From contig NZ_AOIT01000021.1 in assembly GCF_000337475.1 (NCBI RefSeq), positions 44,664 to 108,663 of the forward strand: DNA of 64,000 nucleotides, given 5' to 3'. Position numbers and translations under genes: made by a program. Of this stretch, positions 1 to 7,956 are shown piece by piece (the stretch's first letter is position 1; the number at the start of each line of letters is the position of its first letter). This DNA is from Natrinema limicola JCM 13563 (GTDB lineage: Archaea > Halobacteriota > Halobacteria > Halobacteriales > Natrialbaceae). Under the pieces are notes generated by a model. The model worked only from the letters and a program-made list of their open reading frames with translations, had not been told where the DNA came from and made no database searches.

Positions 1-278
1 CTTGCCGGCGATCTGTTCAATTCATACAGTTGATGTTTCGGTACATCACGGGATCGATGCTTGCGGCCGACGGCTGGATAGGACAGTCGCTCACCCAGCC
101 ACTCACGACTCGACCAACGGCTCACGAACTAGCGTGGTGCCAACAGTGGGACCGCCCAGTTGGGAGTCACCCACATTGGAACGATCGTCTAGCGACAGGG
201 TTCGCTTCGAACCGACGGAATCGAGATGGGTCACAGCTCGAGAAACAACTGTGATAGTGAGGTTGCTGAGAACATTCC

Positions 279-298
279 GGCGTGGCGGGATTCGAACC
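279..298 (-). repeat. Partial copy of tRNA-Arg 3' end (att-like direct repeat)
   Basis: The 20-mer GGCGTGGCGGGATTCGAACC occurs here and again at 384-403, inside the T arm and acceptor stem of the tRNA-Arg gene. The copies are 105 bp apart in the same orientation. A duplicated tRNA 3' segment just beyond the intact tRNA is the classic footprint of integrase-mediated insertion. Only about 85 bp lies between the copies and no integrase is visible, so at most this is a scar. Confidence 0.6.
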
Positions 299-381
299 AC
301 GCCCACTTCGCTCACTCCGTTCGCTCGTGGTCTACCTCGAACCTCGTGCCCGTTCGCTCCTCGCATCCGCTCCTCGCAGAA

Positions 382-454
382 CGGGCGTGGCGGGATTCGA
401 ACCCACGATCAGAAGGTTAGGAACCTCCTGCCCTCTCCGCTAGGCCACACGCCC
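382..454 (-). tRNA. tRNA-Arg (anticodon CCU)
   Basis: On the minus strand the 73 bases fold as a full cloverleaf. The acceptor stem is GGGCGTG/CACGCCC, the T loop TTCGAAT is closed by a GTGGG/CCCGC-type stem, and the anticodon loop TTCCTAA is closed by GGAGG/CCTTC. The anticodon is CCT (reads AGG). The discriminator is G and CCA is not encoded. No intron is seen. The 3' part is duplicated at 279-298. Confidence 0.93.
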
Positions 455-470
455 CGGCGTGAAAAGAACG

Positions 471-767
471 TTAGTTGGTTTCCGTTTCGACGTCCGTCTC
501 GTCTTCGTTGGTAACTGGCTCCGTGTCGACGAACTCGTCGTCACCGCCAGCACTGTCGTCGTAGTTTCCGGACTCGCGCATTTCCTCGAGTTCCGACTCG
601 ACCTTTTCGCGCCCCTTCTGGAACTCACCCATGGCTTCGCCGGTCGACCGTGCCAGCTTCGGAATCTTGTTGGCCCCGAAGAGCAAGATGGCAAGGAGCA
701 GGATGACGCCCAGCTCCATCGGTCCGAATCCGCCGGGGATGAACAGCGGTGTTAGTTCGGCTTGCAT
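471..767 (-). CDS. tatA: Sec-independent translocase TatA/E family protein
   Basis: The 98-residue protein has the TatA plan: a short N-terminal transmembrane helix (about residues 9-27, ending in FGANKIPKLAR), then an amphipathic helix, then a very acidic tail. The FGxxKIPxLAR hinge is diagnostic of TatA/TatE. It would form the pore part of the twin-arginine translocase, which haloarchaea use for much of their folded-protein export; several Tat-type substrates lie in this window (57.0 and 61.3 kb). The ATG at 767 was chosen because a TATA box (TTATAAT) lies about 28 bases upstream, giving a leaderless message; a longer frame would overlap that box. No tatC is adjacent. Confidence 0.9.
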   Translation of the reverse strand: MQAELTPLFIPGGFGPMELGVILLLAILLFGANKIPKLARSTGEAMGEFQKGREKVESELEEMRESGNYDDSAGGDDEFVDTEPVTNEDETDVETETN

Positions 768-793
768 TTCTACGCACAGCTTGTCCACTGGCA

Positions 794-801
794 ATTATAA
801 C
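794..801 (-). promoter_or_regulatory. TATA box of tatA
   Basis: TTATAAT on the minus strand sits 27-33 bases before the ATG at 767. This is the spacing expected for leaderless haloarchaeal transcripts, and it decides the start codon. Confidence 0.6.
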
Positions 802-984
802 CTTTTTGGACCACTCAGGTAATCAAGTGGCCACGACAGTCCGTCTACGAACGAGATTCGCCGAAAAATGAAGCGACATAGTTTGGCTAGAATCTCGTCC
901 CTTCTCGGATTTTGTCGACTGCCATCCGTCGAAACCCTTCCGCGAACGAAACTGTCTTTCCCGCGTGGACGCAACGGACTGACG

Positions 985-1464
985 ATGGTAACCACCGGAG
1001 ACGCCGCACCCGATTTCACCGCACCGCTTGCGAACGGCAACATCGAGGAATTCACTCTCTCGGAGCGTCTGGAAGACGACGCGCCGATCGTCCTGGCGTT
1101 CTTCCCCGGCGCGTTCACAAGCGTCTGTACGACCGAGATGTGTACGTTCCAGGATCGGCTGGCCACCTTCAACGACCTCGACGCCAGCGTCTACGGTGTC
1201 AGCCGGGACTCTCCGTTTACGCTGAACGAGTTCCGTGCACAGAACGACCTCGAGTTCGGCCTGCTCAGCGACTACAATAAAGAGCTCATCGACGACTACG
1301 ACATCGAGATGGATTTCGCCGATCTGGGCGTCTACGGCGTCGCCAAGCGGTCGGTGTTCGTCATCGACGGTGACGGCGACGTTGCCTACTCGTGGGTCAG
1401 CGACGACCCCGGTGTCGAACCCGACTACGACGAGGTCGAAGCCGCAGTCGAGGACCTCTCCTAA
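985..1464 (+). CDS. Peroxiredoxin (AhpC/TSA or BCP family)
   Basis: The 159-residue thioredoxin-fold peroxidase would reduce hydrogen peroxide and organic peroxides in the cytoplasm. The peroxidatic site PGAFTSVCT (Pro41, Thr45, Cys48) matches PxxxTxxC, and a second cysteine follows at 53 (CTTEMC), as in many archaeal atypical 2-Cys or BCP-like enzymes. The downstream Trp/Arg region (SVFVIDGDGDVAYSWV) is also typical. The internal ATG at 985 was preferred because the family begins at a GDxAPDF motif near residue 5; the frame upstream to 868 looks untranslated. It could work beside KatG at 12.2 kb in oxidative defence. Confidence 0.93.
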   Translation: MVTTGDAAPDFTAPLANGNIEEFTLSERLEDDAPIVLAFFPGAFTSVCTTEMCTFQDRLATFNDLDASVYGVSRDSPFTLNEFRAQNDLEFGLLSDYNKELIDDYDIEMDFADLGVYGVAKRSVFVIDGDGDVAYSWVSDDPGVEPDYDEVEAAVEDLS

Positions 1465-1530
1465 CGACTCCCTGCAGACCAGCCCGACAACCGTCGCAGA
1501 ATTTTTTTAGTCTGCAGCCGATGGGTCAGT

Positions 1531-2346
1531 ATGAGCGATTCTGCCGCCGAGGAGGATCCCCGCCGTGTTTACTCCCCCGACGACGACCACGCGTTCCCCG
1601 ACGAGAAGCTAAATCGGGTCCTCGAGTACATCGAGAACGACGACGAGATTGCGGCCTATCTCGAGGCACAAAACATCAACGCGGTCGACCGGATGCGATA
1701 CAACGATCACGGGACGAAACATATCGAGATCGTCCGTAACCGGGCACTGTGTCTGTACGACCTGCTCAAGACCGGCAACGTCGATTTCAACGGGGCTCGC
1801 CAGCAAGGACTGGCCGAGGAAGACGAATCGGTCATTATCGCCCTTGCGGCGACGCTCCACGACGTCGGCCACGTCGTCCATCGCGACAGCCATGCCTACT
1901 ACTCGATCCCGCTGGCGGCAGACATCCTCGATCGAGTCCTCCCCGAATTCTACGATGTCGCCGAGACTGTCCGAATGAAAGGCGAAATCCTCCATGCCAT
2001 TCTCTGCCATCACACCGCCGAGACGCCGCTGACGACCGAAGCCGGCGTTATTCGCGTCGCCGACGCCCTCGATATGGAACACGGTCGCTCTCGCATTCCC
2101 TACGAGTCCGGCGGTCGTGGGATCAACACCCTCTCGAGTCAGGCGATCAGCCGCGTGTCGCTCCAGCAGGGCGATACGACGCCCGTCATGGTCGAGATCG
2201 CAATGACCAACGCCGCCGGTGTCTATCAGGTCGACAACCTGCTCAAAGCCAAACTAAAAGACTCCGGCCTCGCAGACCAGATCCGGATCGTCGCCGTCAA
2301 CACGAACGAGAACCACGAGCAACTGGTCGAACGGATCGAACTGTAA
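1531..2346 (+). CDS. HD-domain phosphohydrolase
   Basis: The 271-residue soluble protein carries an HD metal-dependent phosphohydrolase domain in its middle third. Visible ligands are His in DHGTKHIE, the HD pair in LHDVGHVVHRDSH, His in ILHAILCHHT and a late Asp in VADALDMEHGRSR. Such enzymes hydrolyse nucleotides or phosphodiesters; the substrate cannot be told from sequence. The last 90 residues form a separate beta-rich domain. The start is supported by a T-rich TATA box (about 1501-1509) 22-30 bases upstream. That promoter region is flanked by an 8-bp inverted repeat, CTGCAGAC at 1472-1479 and GTCTGCAG at 1510-1517. Confidence 0.88.
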   Translation: MSDSAAEEDPRRVYSPDDDHAFPDEKLNRVLEYIENDDEIAAYLEAQNINAVDRMRYNDHGTKHIEIVRNRALCLYDLLKTGNVDFNGARQQGLAEEDESVIIALAATLHDVGHVVHRDSHAYYSIPLAADILDRVLPEFYDVAETVRMKGEILHAILCHHTAETPLTTEAGVIRVADALDMEHGRSRIPYESGGRGINTLSSQAISRVSLQQGDTTPVMVEIAMTNAAGVYQVDNLLKAKLKDSGLADQIRIVAVNTNENHEQLVERIEL

Positions 2347-2409
2347 CGGACGCGAGGCCGACCCGACGAACCACTACACTGACTTACAGCCAGTCGTATA
2401 GGACACGCA

Positions 2410-2604
2410 ATGTCGACGCAGCTTGCAGTTTTGGCGCTTCTGACCGGGCTAGCTACCGGCGCGCTGTTCCGATATCTCAACATTCCGATCCCTGCACCGC
2501 CGGAACTTCCCGGCCTCATGGGAATCGTGGGGATCTACCTCGGGTACAAAGTAATCGACTACCTCGGCGTCGGCGTCGATCTCCTCGAGGGCCTCGGGCT
2601 ATAG
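2410..2604 (+). CDS. XapX-type small membrane protein
   Basis: The 64-residue hydrophobic protein has two predicted membrane helices (about residues 4-21 and 33-52). The intervening FRYLNIPIPAPPELPGLMGI stretch and the GIYLGYKVID end match the XapX domain family (DUF1427). The function is unknown; in bacteria the family is often linked to xanthosine or purine uptake clusters, but no such genes are adjacent here. It follows the HD hydrolase by 63 bp and is convergent with the next small gene. Confidence 0.8.
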   Translation: MSTQLAVLALLTGLATGALFRYLNIPIPAPPELPGLMGIVGIYLGYKVIDYLGVGVDLLEGLGL

Positions 2605-2637
2605 CGCTCCGGTTGAACGACGGGAGTGGCCGCGTCC

Positions 2638-2796
2638 TCAGGCTGCCGACCCGGAACTGAAGAGAAATCGCATGAGAACCCAAAGCGCCACCAGGATCGC
2701 TGCGGGCGTGAGCACGGCCGCTGCGAACAGCAGCGGGCCGGTCAGGACGGAGCCGCTAAAGAGGGATGCGACGATGACGAGCAGCGAGACAGTCAT
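2638..2796 (-). CDS. Small hydrophobic protein, unknown function
   Basis: The 52-residue protein is almost entirely hydrophobic, with two candidate membrane helices (about residues 3-19 and 20-45, the second ending ALWVLMRFLF). I do not recognise a family. The ATG at 2796 was chosen because a TATA-like GGTATAA/TTATACC at 2819-2825 lies 23-29 bases upstream, fitting a leaderless transcript. It lies 92 bp downstream of sdhA on the same strand but has its own promoter. It could be a minor membrane subunit or a stand-alone protein. Confidence 0.55.
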   Translation of the reverse strand: MTVSLLVIVASLFSGSVLTGPLLFAAAVLTPAAILVALWVLMRFLFSSGSAA

Positions 2797-2888
2797 AGAT
2801 TGACAATTCGACGGGAGCGGTATAAGCAATTCTACTCGAGGTGACGGCTGGACCACGCACAGCGAAAACGGATACGGCGATGTCGCGG

Positions 2889-4727
2889 TTAGTAGCTGCG
2901 CTCTTTGGGCTCGTAGGTCTTGTTCTGGCCCTCGAGAATGACCGGGCGGTAGAAAATCGAGGGTTCGCCGCCGTCCCAGGAGACGAGCGTGTGCTTGAGC
3001 CACTCGTCGTCTTTGCGTTCCTGGTGTTCCTTGCGCCAGTGAGCGCCACGGAACTCGTCACGAACGAGCGCGCCGAGTGCAATCGTCTCGGCGACGTCGA
3101 TCAGGTTCCGCGTCTCGATGGTTTGCTGGAGGTCCGTGTTGAACGTCCGCGACGGGTCGTCGACGTAGACGTCCTGATACTCCTCGCGGCACTCGCGGAT
3201 GATCTTCAGCGCCTTCTTGACGCCGTCCTCGGTTCGGAAGACGTTCACGTAGTCGGTCATCGCCTGCTGGAGCTTGGCGCGGATCTCGGAGTGCTGGACG
3301 CCGTCGTCTTTGTCCAGCAGCCCGTCGACGCGTTCGCGAGCCGTCTCGACGTGTCGCTCGAGGACGCCTTCGGCGTCGGCCGTGACGCCACCGTCAGCAG
3401 CGACGCCGCCGCTCGTCCCGAGTCCCGCTGCGCCGGGGGCGACCGGGAACTCGGTATCGGTTTCGTCCTCGACGTCGTCGCCGTAGCCGGTCCGGATCTC
3501 GGCTTCGCCGAGGTCCCCGCCGGCAGCGTGGTAGCCAGCGCGGCGGCCGAAGACGATCAGTTCCGGCAGGGCGTTGCCACCCAGTCGGTTGCCGCCGTGG
3601 ACGGAGACACAGGCACACTCGCCGGCCGCGTAGAGGCCGTCGATGCAGGTCTGGCCGTTCTCGTTGACCTCGATGCCACCCATCGCGTAGTGCTGGCCAG
3701 GTTTGACCGGCATCGGCTCGACGAGGCCGTCGACGCCCTCGAAGTCCTCCGCGAGGTGCAGAATGTTCTCGAGGCGGTCCATAATGCGCTCTTCACCGAG
3801 GTGACGCATGTCGAGGTGGACGTACTCGTCGTCGACGCCACGGCCCTCGTTGACCTCCGTGAGCTCTGCTCGAGCGACGACGTCGCGGCTGGCGAGTTCG
3901 CCGGAGTTGTTCGCGTAGCCGTGCTCGAACATGAAGCGTTCGCCCTCGTTGTTGTAGAGGATGCCACCTTCGCCACGAACACCCTCGGAGATGAGGACAC
4001 CCGTCGACGGCAGCGACGTCGGGTGGAACTGGATGAACTCCATGTCCTCGAGGGGTACGCCCGCCCGGTAGGCCATCGCCTGTCCGTCGCCGGTACAGGA
4101 GACGGCGTTGGTCGTGTGGTCGAACGCCTGGCCGGGGCCACCGGTTGCGAGGACGACGCCGTCGTTGGCCTTGAACCCTTCAATCTGGCCGGACTGGACG
4201 TCGTAGGCGACGACACCGTGACACTCGCGGTCGTTGGGGTCGTCTTCGTCGGTCGTCGCCAGATCCATGACGTACCACTCGTCGTAGACCTGAATGCCGC
4301 GTTTGACGACCTGTTCGTACATCGTGTGCAGCAGGTGATGGCCGGTCTCTGCACCGGCGTAGGTCGTCCGTGGGTACGAGAGCCCACCGAACGGTCGCTG
4401 TGAGACGGTGCCGTCTTCCTCGCGGGAGAACGGCATCCCCCAGTGCTCGAGATTGATCGTCTCTTCGGGGGCGTCCTGGGCGAGGGTCTCGACCGCCGGC
4501 GCGTCGCCGAGGTAGTCCGACCCCTTCATGGTGTCGTAGGCGTGGAGTTCCCAGTCGTCGCCTTCCTGTAAGGCGGCGTTGATCCCACCTTCCGCCGCGC
4601 CGGTGTGGCTACGGACGGGGTGGAGCTTCGTGACCATCGCCACGTCGGCTCCCGCTTCGTGCGCTGCGACCGCGGCTCGGAGGCCGGCACCGCCGGCGCC
4701 GACCACGATGACGTCGTGTTCGTACAT
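2889..4727 (-). CDS. sdhA: Succinate dehydrogenase flavoprotein subunit
   Basis: The 612-residue protein oxidises succinate to fumarate using covalent FAD. The dinucleotide motif VVGAGGAGLRAA is at residues 8-19. His41 in RSHTGAAEGGINAAL is the expected histidyl-FAD attachment site. Substrate-site signatures are present (QFHPTSL, RGEGGILYN, HGGNRLGGNALPELIVFGRRAG, TRNLIDVAETIALGALVR, FRGAHWR). A low-complexity Gly/Ala segment near residues 445-470 is a surface insertion of the kind common in haloarchaeal SdhA. The ATG at 4727 starts 2 bp after the sdhB stop codon, so translation is probably coupled. It is the last gene of sdhCDBA and feeds electrons to the quinone pool through SdhB. Confidence 0.97.
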   Translation of the reverse strand: MYEHDVIVVGAGGAGLRAAVAAHEAGADVAMVTKLHPVRSHTGAAEGGINAALQEGDDWELHAYDTMKGSDYLGDAPAVETLAQDAPEETINLEHWGMPFSREEDGTVSQRPFGGLSYPRTTYAGAETGHHLLHTMYEQVVKRGIQVYDEWYVMDLATTDEDDPNDRECHGVVAYDVQSGQIEGFKANDGVVLATGGPGQAFDHTTNAVSCTGDGQAMAYRAGVPLEDMEFIQFHPTSLPSTGVLISEGVRGEGGILYNNEGERFMFEHGYANNSGELASRDVVARAELTEVNEGRGVDDEYVHLDMRHLGEERIMDRLENILHLAEDFEGVDGLVEPMPVKPGQHYAMGGIEVNENGQTCIDGLYAAGECACVSVHGGNRLGGNALPELIVFGRRAGYHAAGGDLGEAEIRTGYGDDVEDETDTEFPVAPGAAGLGTSGGVAADGGVTADAEGVLERHVETARERVDGLLDKDDGVQHSEIRAKLQQAMTDYVNVFRTEDGVKKALKIIRECREEYQDVYVDDPSRTFNTDLQQTIETRNLIDVAETIALGALVRDEFRGAHWRKEHQERKDDEWLKHTLVSWDGGEPSIFYRPVILEGQNKTYEPKERSY

Positions 4728-4729
4728 GG

Positions 4730-5602
4730 TTACCAGAACTTCAGGTTTTTCTTGACTGCTTCCCGCTTGAGCTCCTGAATGTGCTCGGTGAGCGGAATGT
4801 CTTTCGGACACACTTCGGTACAGGAGAACTGCGTCTGGCACCGCCAGACGCCGTGTTCCTGTTCTAAGATGCGGAGTCGGTGCTCTTTGATGTCTTCTTC
4901 CTCGCGGTCGTCCATCGCGAACTTGTAGGCTTTGTTGATCGCCGCAGGGCCGAGGTACTCGTTGTCGCCGGCCGCGATGTTACACGAGGACATACAAGAT
5001 GCACACCAGATACAGCGCGTGGACATCTTGACCTTCTCGCGGTTTTCACGCGACTGACGCTGTTCTTCGAGTTCGCTTGCGTCGGGCGTATCTTCGCTCT
5101 TGAAGTACGGCTCGACGGCGTGCATCTGGTCGTAGAAGTGGTCCATATCGACGACCAGATCCTTGACGACCTCCTGGTGTGGCAGCGGCTCGATGCGGAT
5201 CGGCTGCTCGAGATCGGAGATCTGGGTCTTACAGCCCAGTCGCTGCTTGCCGTTGACGAAGAAAGCGTCGGAACCACAGACCGCCTGCCGACAGGAGTGG
5301 CGGAAGGTTAGCGACGAATCGAACTCGTCGCGGGCGTACATGACCGAGTCGAGGACGGTCATCCCCTTCTCGAAGGGGACGTGGAAGTCGTCGAACCGGG
5401 GTTCCTGCTTTGCTTCGACCTCGGGGTCGTAGCGGAACACCTTGATGTGGACCGTCTCCCCATCGAACTCGGCCTGACTTTCGTCACGCTCGTCGACCAT
5501 GTCGCCGCCTTTTTGTTTCTCGGCTGCCGGCGACTCCGCGCCTTTCATCGCCGGGTCGTCCGGTGCGTCTTGCGTTTCGGGTTCGGCTTGTTGCGTGCTC
5601 AT
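4730..5602 (-). CDS. sdhB: Succinate dehydrogenase iron-sulfur subunit
   Basis: The 290-residue protein carries electrons from SdhA to the membrane. The [2Fe-2S] site is C104, C109, D112, C124 (CRQAVCGSD...C); aspartate at the third position is also seen in the E. coli protein. The [4Fe-4S] and [3Fe-4S] ligands lie in CIWCASCMSSC (C197, C200, C203, C207) and C255, C261, C265. About 45 acidic, disordered residues precede the ferredoxin fold, longer than bacterial SdhB. It begins 1 bp after sdhD and ends 2 bp before sdhA. Confidence 0.97.
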   Translation of the reverse strand: MSTQQAEPETQDAPDDPAMKGAESPAAEKQKGGDMVDERDESQAEFDGETVHIKVFRYDPEVEAKQEPRFDDFHVPFEKGMTVLDSVMYARDEFDSSLTFRHSCRQAVCGSDAFFVNGKQRLGCKTQISDLEQPIRIEPLPHQEVVKDLVVDMDHFYDQMHAVEPYFKSEDTPDASELEEQRQSRENREKVKMSTRCIWCASCMSSCNIAAGDNEYLGPAAINKAYKFAMDDREEEDIKEHRLRILEQEHGVWRCQTQFSCTEVCPKDIPLTEHIQELKREAVKKNLKFW

Positions 5603-5603
5603 G

Positions 5604-5969
5604 TTAGATCATTCCCCCCATCACGAGTGCGACGTAGGTACCCTGTGCGACGAGTGCAAGCCCGGCAAGGGTCAGCACCGCCAGGATGACCTTCTTCTGG
5701 GTGCCCTTGAGACCCTGGTTGACCAGCGCGTTGTAGACGCCGTTGACGCCGTGGAACGCGGCAGTGACCAGGAACAGGATCATCGTCAGGAGGTAGCCGA
5801 TATTCTCCATTCGGGCCTGCGTTCCCAAGAAGGTTACCTCGTACGCGTGGTTGACGAAGTGCAGAAGGAAGAAGTGGAAGGCGAGAGCGACGACGAGAAA
5901 CGCCGCCGTCAGTCGCTGGAAGAACCAGCCGGTCCCGCCGGGCGTAAACGAGGAGTATCGTTCTGCCAT
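5604..5969 (-). CDS. sdhD: Succinate dehydrogenase membrane anchor subunit
   Basis: The 121-residue protein has three membrane helices (about residues 17-40, 55-80 and 92-118). Candidate haem or quinone-site histidines are in AFHFFLLHF and AAFHGVNGVYN. It anchors the SdhAB catalytic part to the membrane together with SdhC. Its ATG overlaps the sdhC stop codon (TAATG), so the two small subunits are translationally coupled. The C versus D assignment follows gene order in other haloarchaea and is less certain than the operon function. Confidence 0.9.
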   Translation of the reverse strand: MAERYSSFTPGGTGWFFQRLTAAFLVVALAFHFFLLHFVNHAYEVTFLGTQARMENIGYLLTMILFLVTAAFHGVNGVYNALVNQGLKGTQKKVILAVLTLAGLALVAQGTYVALVMGGMI

Positions 5970-6394
5970 TAGAGACCCACCCCCGTCAGGAAGGTCGGAA
6001 CGCTGGCGACGGTGATCGCACCCGTCAGGATCAGCGAGGCGTAGAAACTCTTGTCCTGTGCCTCGAGTCCGATACCCAGATCGACCATCAGCAGGCGGAG
6101 GCCGTTTAAGATGTGGAAGACGGCCACCGCGAGCAGGCCGATCTCGAGCAGTCGGATGAGGAACAGACTCTCGAGTCCCTGTAGCGTCGTGGTGTAGACG
6201 TCCGTTTCGCTCATGATTGCCGCTTCGTTACCGGCTGCGCCGAGAGAAGTGCTCAGCACGGAAATGTGGGTAAACAGGTAGCCGATCAGGATCCATCCGG
6301 TGAACTTGTGGAAGATCCATGCCCACATCCCGGCCGAGAACTCCTTCCAGCGCCCGAAGTCCTCGACGAGACCGCGATTGTAAGACTGACTCAT
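5969..6394 (-). CDS. sdhC: Succinate dehydrogenase cytochrome b-556 subunit
   Basis: The 141-residue first gene of the sdh operon has three membrane helices (about residues 28-52, 80-105 and 115-138). The [17 protein letters not shown] segment carries the conserved helix-I histidines, and [12 protein letters not shown] provides the probable axial haem ligand of the SdhC family. It forms the quinone-reducing membrane domain with SdhD. A TATA box (CTATACC) about 30 bases before the ATG gives a leaderless start for the four-gene transcript. Confidence 0.92.
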   Translation of the reverse strand: MSQSYNRGLVEDFGRWKEFSAGMWAWIFHKFTGWILIGYLFTHISVLSTSLGAAGNEAAIMSETDVYTTTLQGLESLFLIRLLEIGLLAVAVFHILNGLRLLMVDLGIGLEAQDKSFYASLILTGAITVASVPTFLTGVGL

Positions 6395-6422
6395 ACGCTC
6401 ATATGGTCCGTTAGACCGCGGG

Positions 6423-6429
6423 GGTATAG
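6423..6429 (-). promoter_or_regulatory. TATA box of sdhCDBA
   Basis: CTATACC on the minus strand lies 29-35 bases before the sdhC ATG at 6394. No other AT-rich box lies between, so this is the likely operon promoter. Confidence 0.5.
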
Positions 6430-6583
6430 AAGTTACTTTTATCTCGTCACCGTCACTCTCAGTCCACCCAATATATGATGGGGCGATAATAGCTTTCGCC
6501 GAGCGCCGAACCGGTTCGGGCCGGTGCGGTCGACTCGCTGCTGGCGCTGTGTGGGATCGCCATCGACAGCGGCCAGCGCGGTC

Positions 6584-6668
6584 TCATACGGTCTGCTGTC
6601 CCGATGTCTCGGTGGGACCGCAGTGCGGGTCGCGGTTGCACCGGTACTCACTGACAGGAGTCCGTATC
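6584..6668 (-). repeat. Dispersed palindromic element, copy a
   Basis: On the minus strand this reads ATACGGACTCCTGTC, then an inner hairpin around GCGACCCGCA, then GACAGCAGACCGTAT. The outer arms pair with two mismatches over 15 bp. It shares most positions with copy e (54.6 kb) and the same architecture with copies at 34.9, 45.95 and 52.55 kb. Its end overlaps the TGA stop codon of the hydrolase gene ending at 6667 (TGATACGG). The rest of 6395-6666 holds no gene that I can support. Confidence 0.7.
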
Positions 6669-7749
6669 AGAGTTCCGATCGCGAACTCTCGGTCGTCCGC
6701 TCGCGCGAGAGCGCGGTGAGCGTATCCGGCGAGAGCCCAACCAGATGGCAGAGCGGGTTCCCCGGGTAGACGACGGGGTTCTCGAGGACGCCGACGATGA
6801 GACCGGTAAACGGCGCTTCGACGGTGACGATGTCCTCTTCTTCTTTGAACGGGTTGGTAATAGCACAGATCACTTCGCCTTCCTCGACGAGTGCGCCCCG
6901 GCCGCGTTTCATGTCGACGATGCCACCGGCGTCGGCGCGGAGCCAGGTCTTCTCGTCGTCGGTATCGATGACGGTGCGCCAACCGGGCCAGTGGACTGAC
7001 GACTCCCGGTGGAGGCCGAACTCGGCGAACACGCTTGCGACGCCAGTGAGCGCGCGATCGATCAGCCGGCGCTGGAAGCGGTGGGCTTCGCCCATCTCGA
7101 CGGTGATCGTGGGAATGCCGGCTTCGCTGGCTTCACGGCGCAGCGTTCCGGATGGGCCTTCGCCCGCGATGATAACGTTCGAACTGAACGCGTTGGCGAG
7201 TCTGGCGACGTCCGGTCGCTCCATGTTGGCCCGAACGTGGAGCATGTTCGTCCGCCCGCGGGTCGACGTGTGGAAGTCGACGCCGAGATCACAGGGTTCG
7301 ATGAAGTTCGTGAAGATTTGGTGGGCCATCCGTCTGGCGCTGGTTGACCCCTCGCGCCCGGGGAATGACCGGTTCAGGTCCCGGTCGTAGATCGGCAGAT
7401 ACCGTTCCTGTGCGATGAAGCCGGGGACGTTCATCACGGGCAGACAAACCAGCGTCCCATGCAGGATGGAGTGGTCCCAGTCGTGGGCGACCTCCCGGAC
7501 GACCTCGATCCCGTTGAGTTCGTCGCCGTGGGCCGCCGCCGAGAGAAAGACCGTCGGCCCCGGGTGTTCACCGTTGATCACCGTGACGGGAATTCTGACA
7601 GGGTCCCCGAGATACGTTTCGCTGATACCGTACCGAATGTTCGCCGACTCGCCGGGATCGACGCGTCCGCCGTTGTACGTAAACGGCTCGTTCATCTCGT
7701 CGGTTTCGCGTCCGTCGTCGGGCGGTTCGGTCGCCGTGTCGTCGCTCAT
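6667..7749 (-). CDS. Succinylglutamate desuccinylase/aspartoacylase family metallohydrolase
   Basis: The 360-residue zinc hydrolase is of the AstE/AspA branch of the M14 fold. Zinc ligands are visible in AAAHGDELNG (His and Glu) and DFHTSTRGRTN (His), and the catalytic Glu follows in ITVEMGEAHRF. The last 90 residues form a lipoyl-like beta domain (GEVICAITNPFKEEEDIVTVEAPFTG). Members cleave N-acyl amino acids or related amides; the substrate is unknown. The ATG at 7749 was chosen because the family starts shortly before GESANIRYGISETYLG. The stop codon TGA is shared with palindromic element a. Confidence 0.85.
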   Translation of the reverse strand: MSDDTATEPPDDGRETDEMNEPFTYNGGRVDPGESANIRYGISETYLGDPVRIPVTVINGEHPGPTVFLSAAAHGDELNGIEVVREVAHDWDHSILHGTLVCLPVMNVPGFIAQERYLPIYDRDLNRSFPGREGSTSARRMAHQIFTNFIEPCDLGVDFHTSTRGRTNMLHVRANMERPDVARLANAFSSNVIIAGEGPSGTLRREASEAGIPTITVEMGEAHRFQRRLIDRALTGVASVFAEFGLHRESSVHWPGWRTVIDTDDEKTWLRADAGGIVDMKRGRGALVEEGEVICAITNPFKEEEDIVTVEAPFTGLIVGVLENPVVYPGNPLCHLVGLSPDTLTALSRERTTESSRSEL

Positions 7750-7956
7750 AGAAGGTTCTCCGGGGGCATCACCGTGAATCTTCCCCCTTCTCTGTCGCTC
7801 GAGGTGACTGTCCATCGACCCAGAACGTCGTCGTTGACAGGTGCTCGAGCCGTTTCGTGTCACTTTCGCGGCGAACGCCAGGTTCGTTCGAACAACGGAT
7901 AGCAGAATCTGGAGTTGTGGGCATACGTTTTGTACCAGGCCATGCTATAGGCACCC

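Noticed and set aside
300-345. Repetitive TCGCTCACTCCGTTCGCTC stretch as a CRISPR remnant
   Set aside because: No regular repeat-spacer spacing; it is a common haloarchaeal hairpin-like sequence.
2-514. Open frame at the left edge
   Set aside because: It reads through the tRNA-Arg gene and its duplicate on the opposite strand and has no acidic protein character.
1499-1517. T-run with flanking inverted repeat as terminator of the peroxiredoxin gene
   Set aside because: The T-run is at TATA distance from the next ATG (1531), so a promoter reading is better; the 30-base loop is long for a terminator hairpin.
2841-4403. Long open frame (about 520 codons) antisense to sdhA
   Set aside because: It is a shadow of GC-rich codon use; sdhA has full family motifs and this frame has none.
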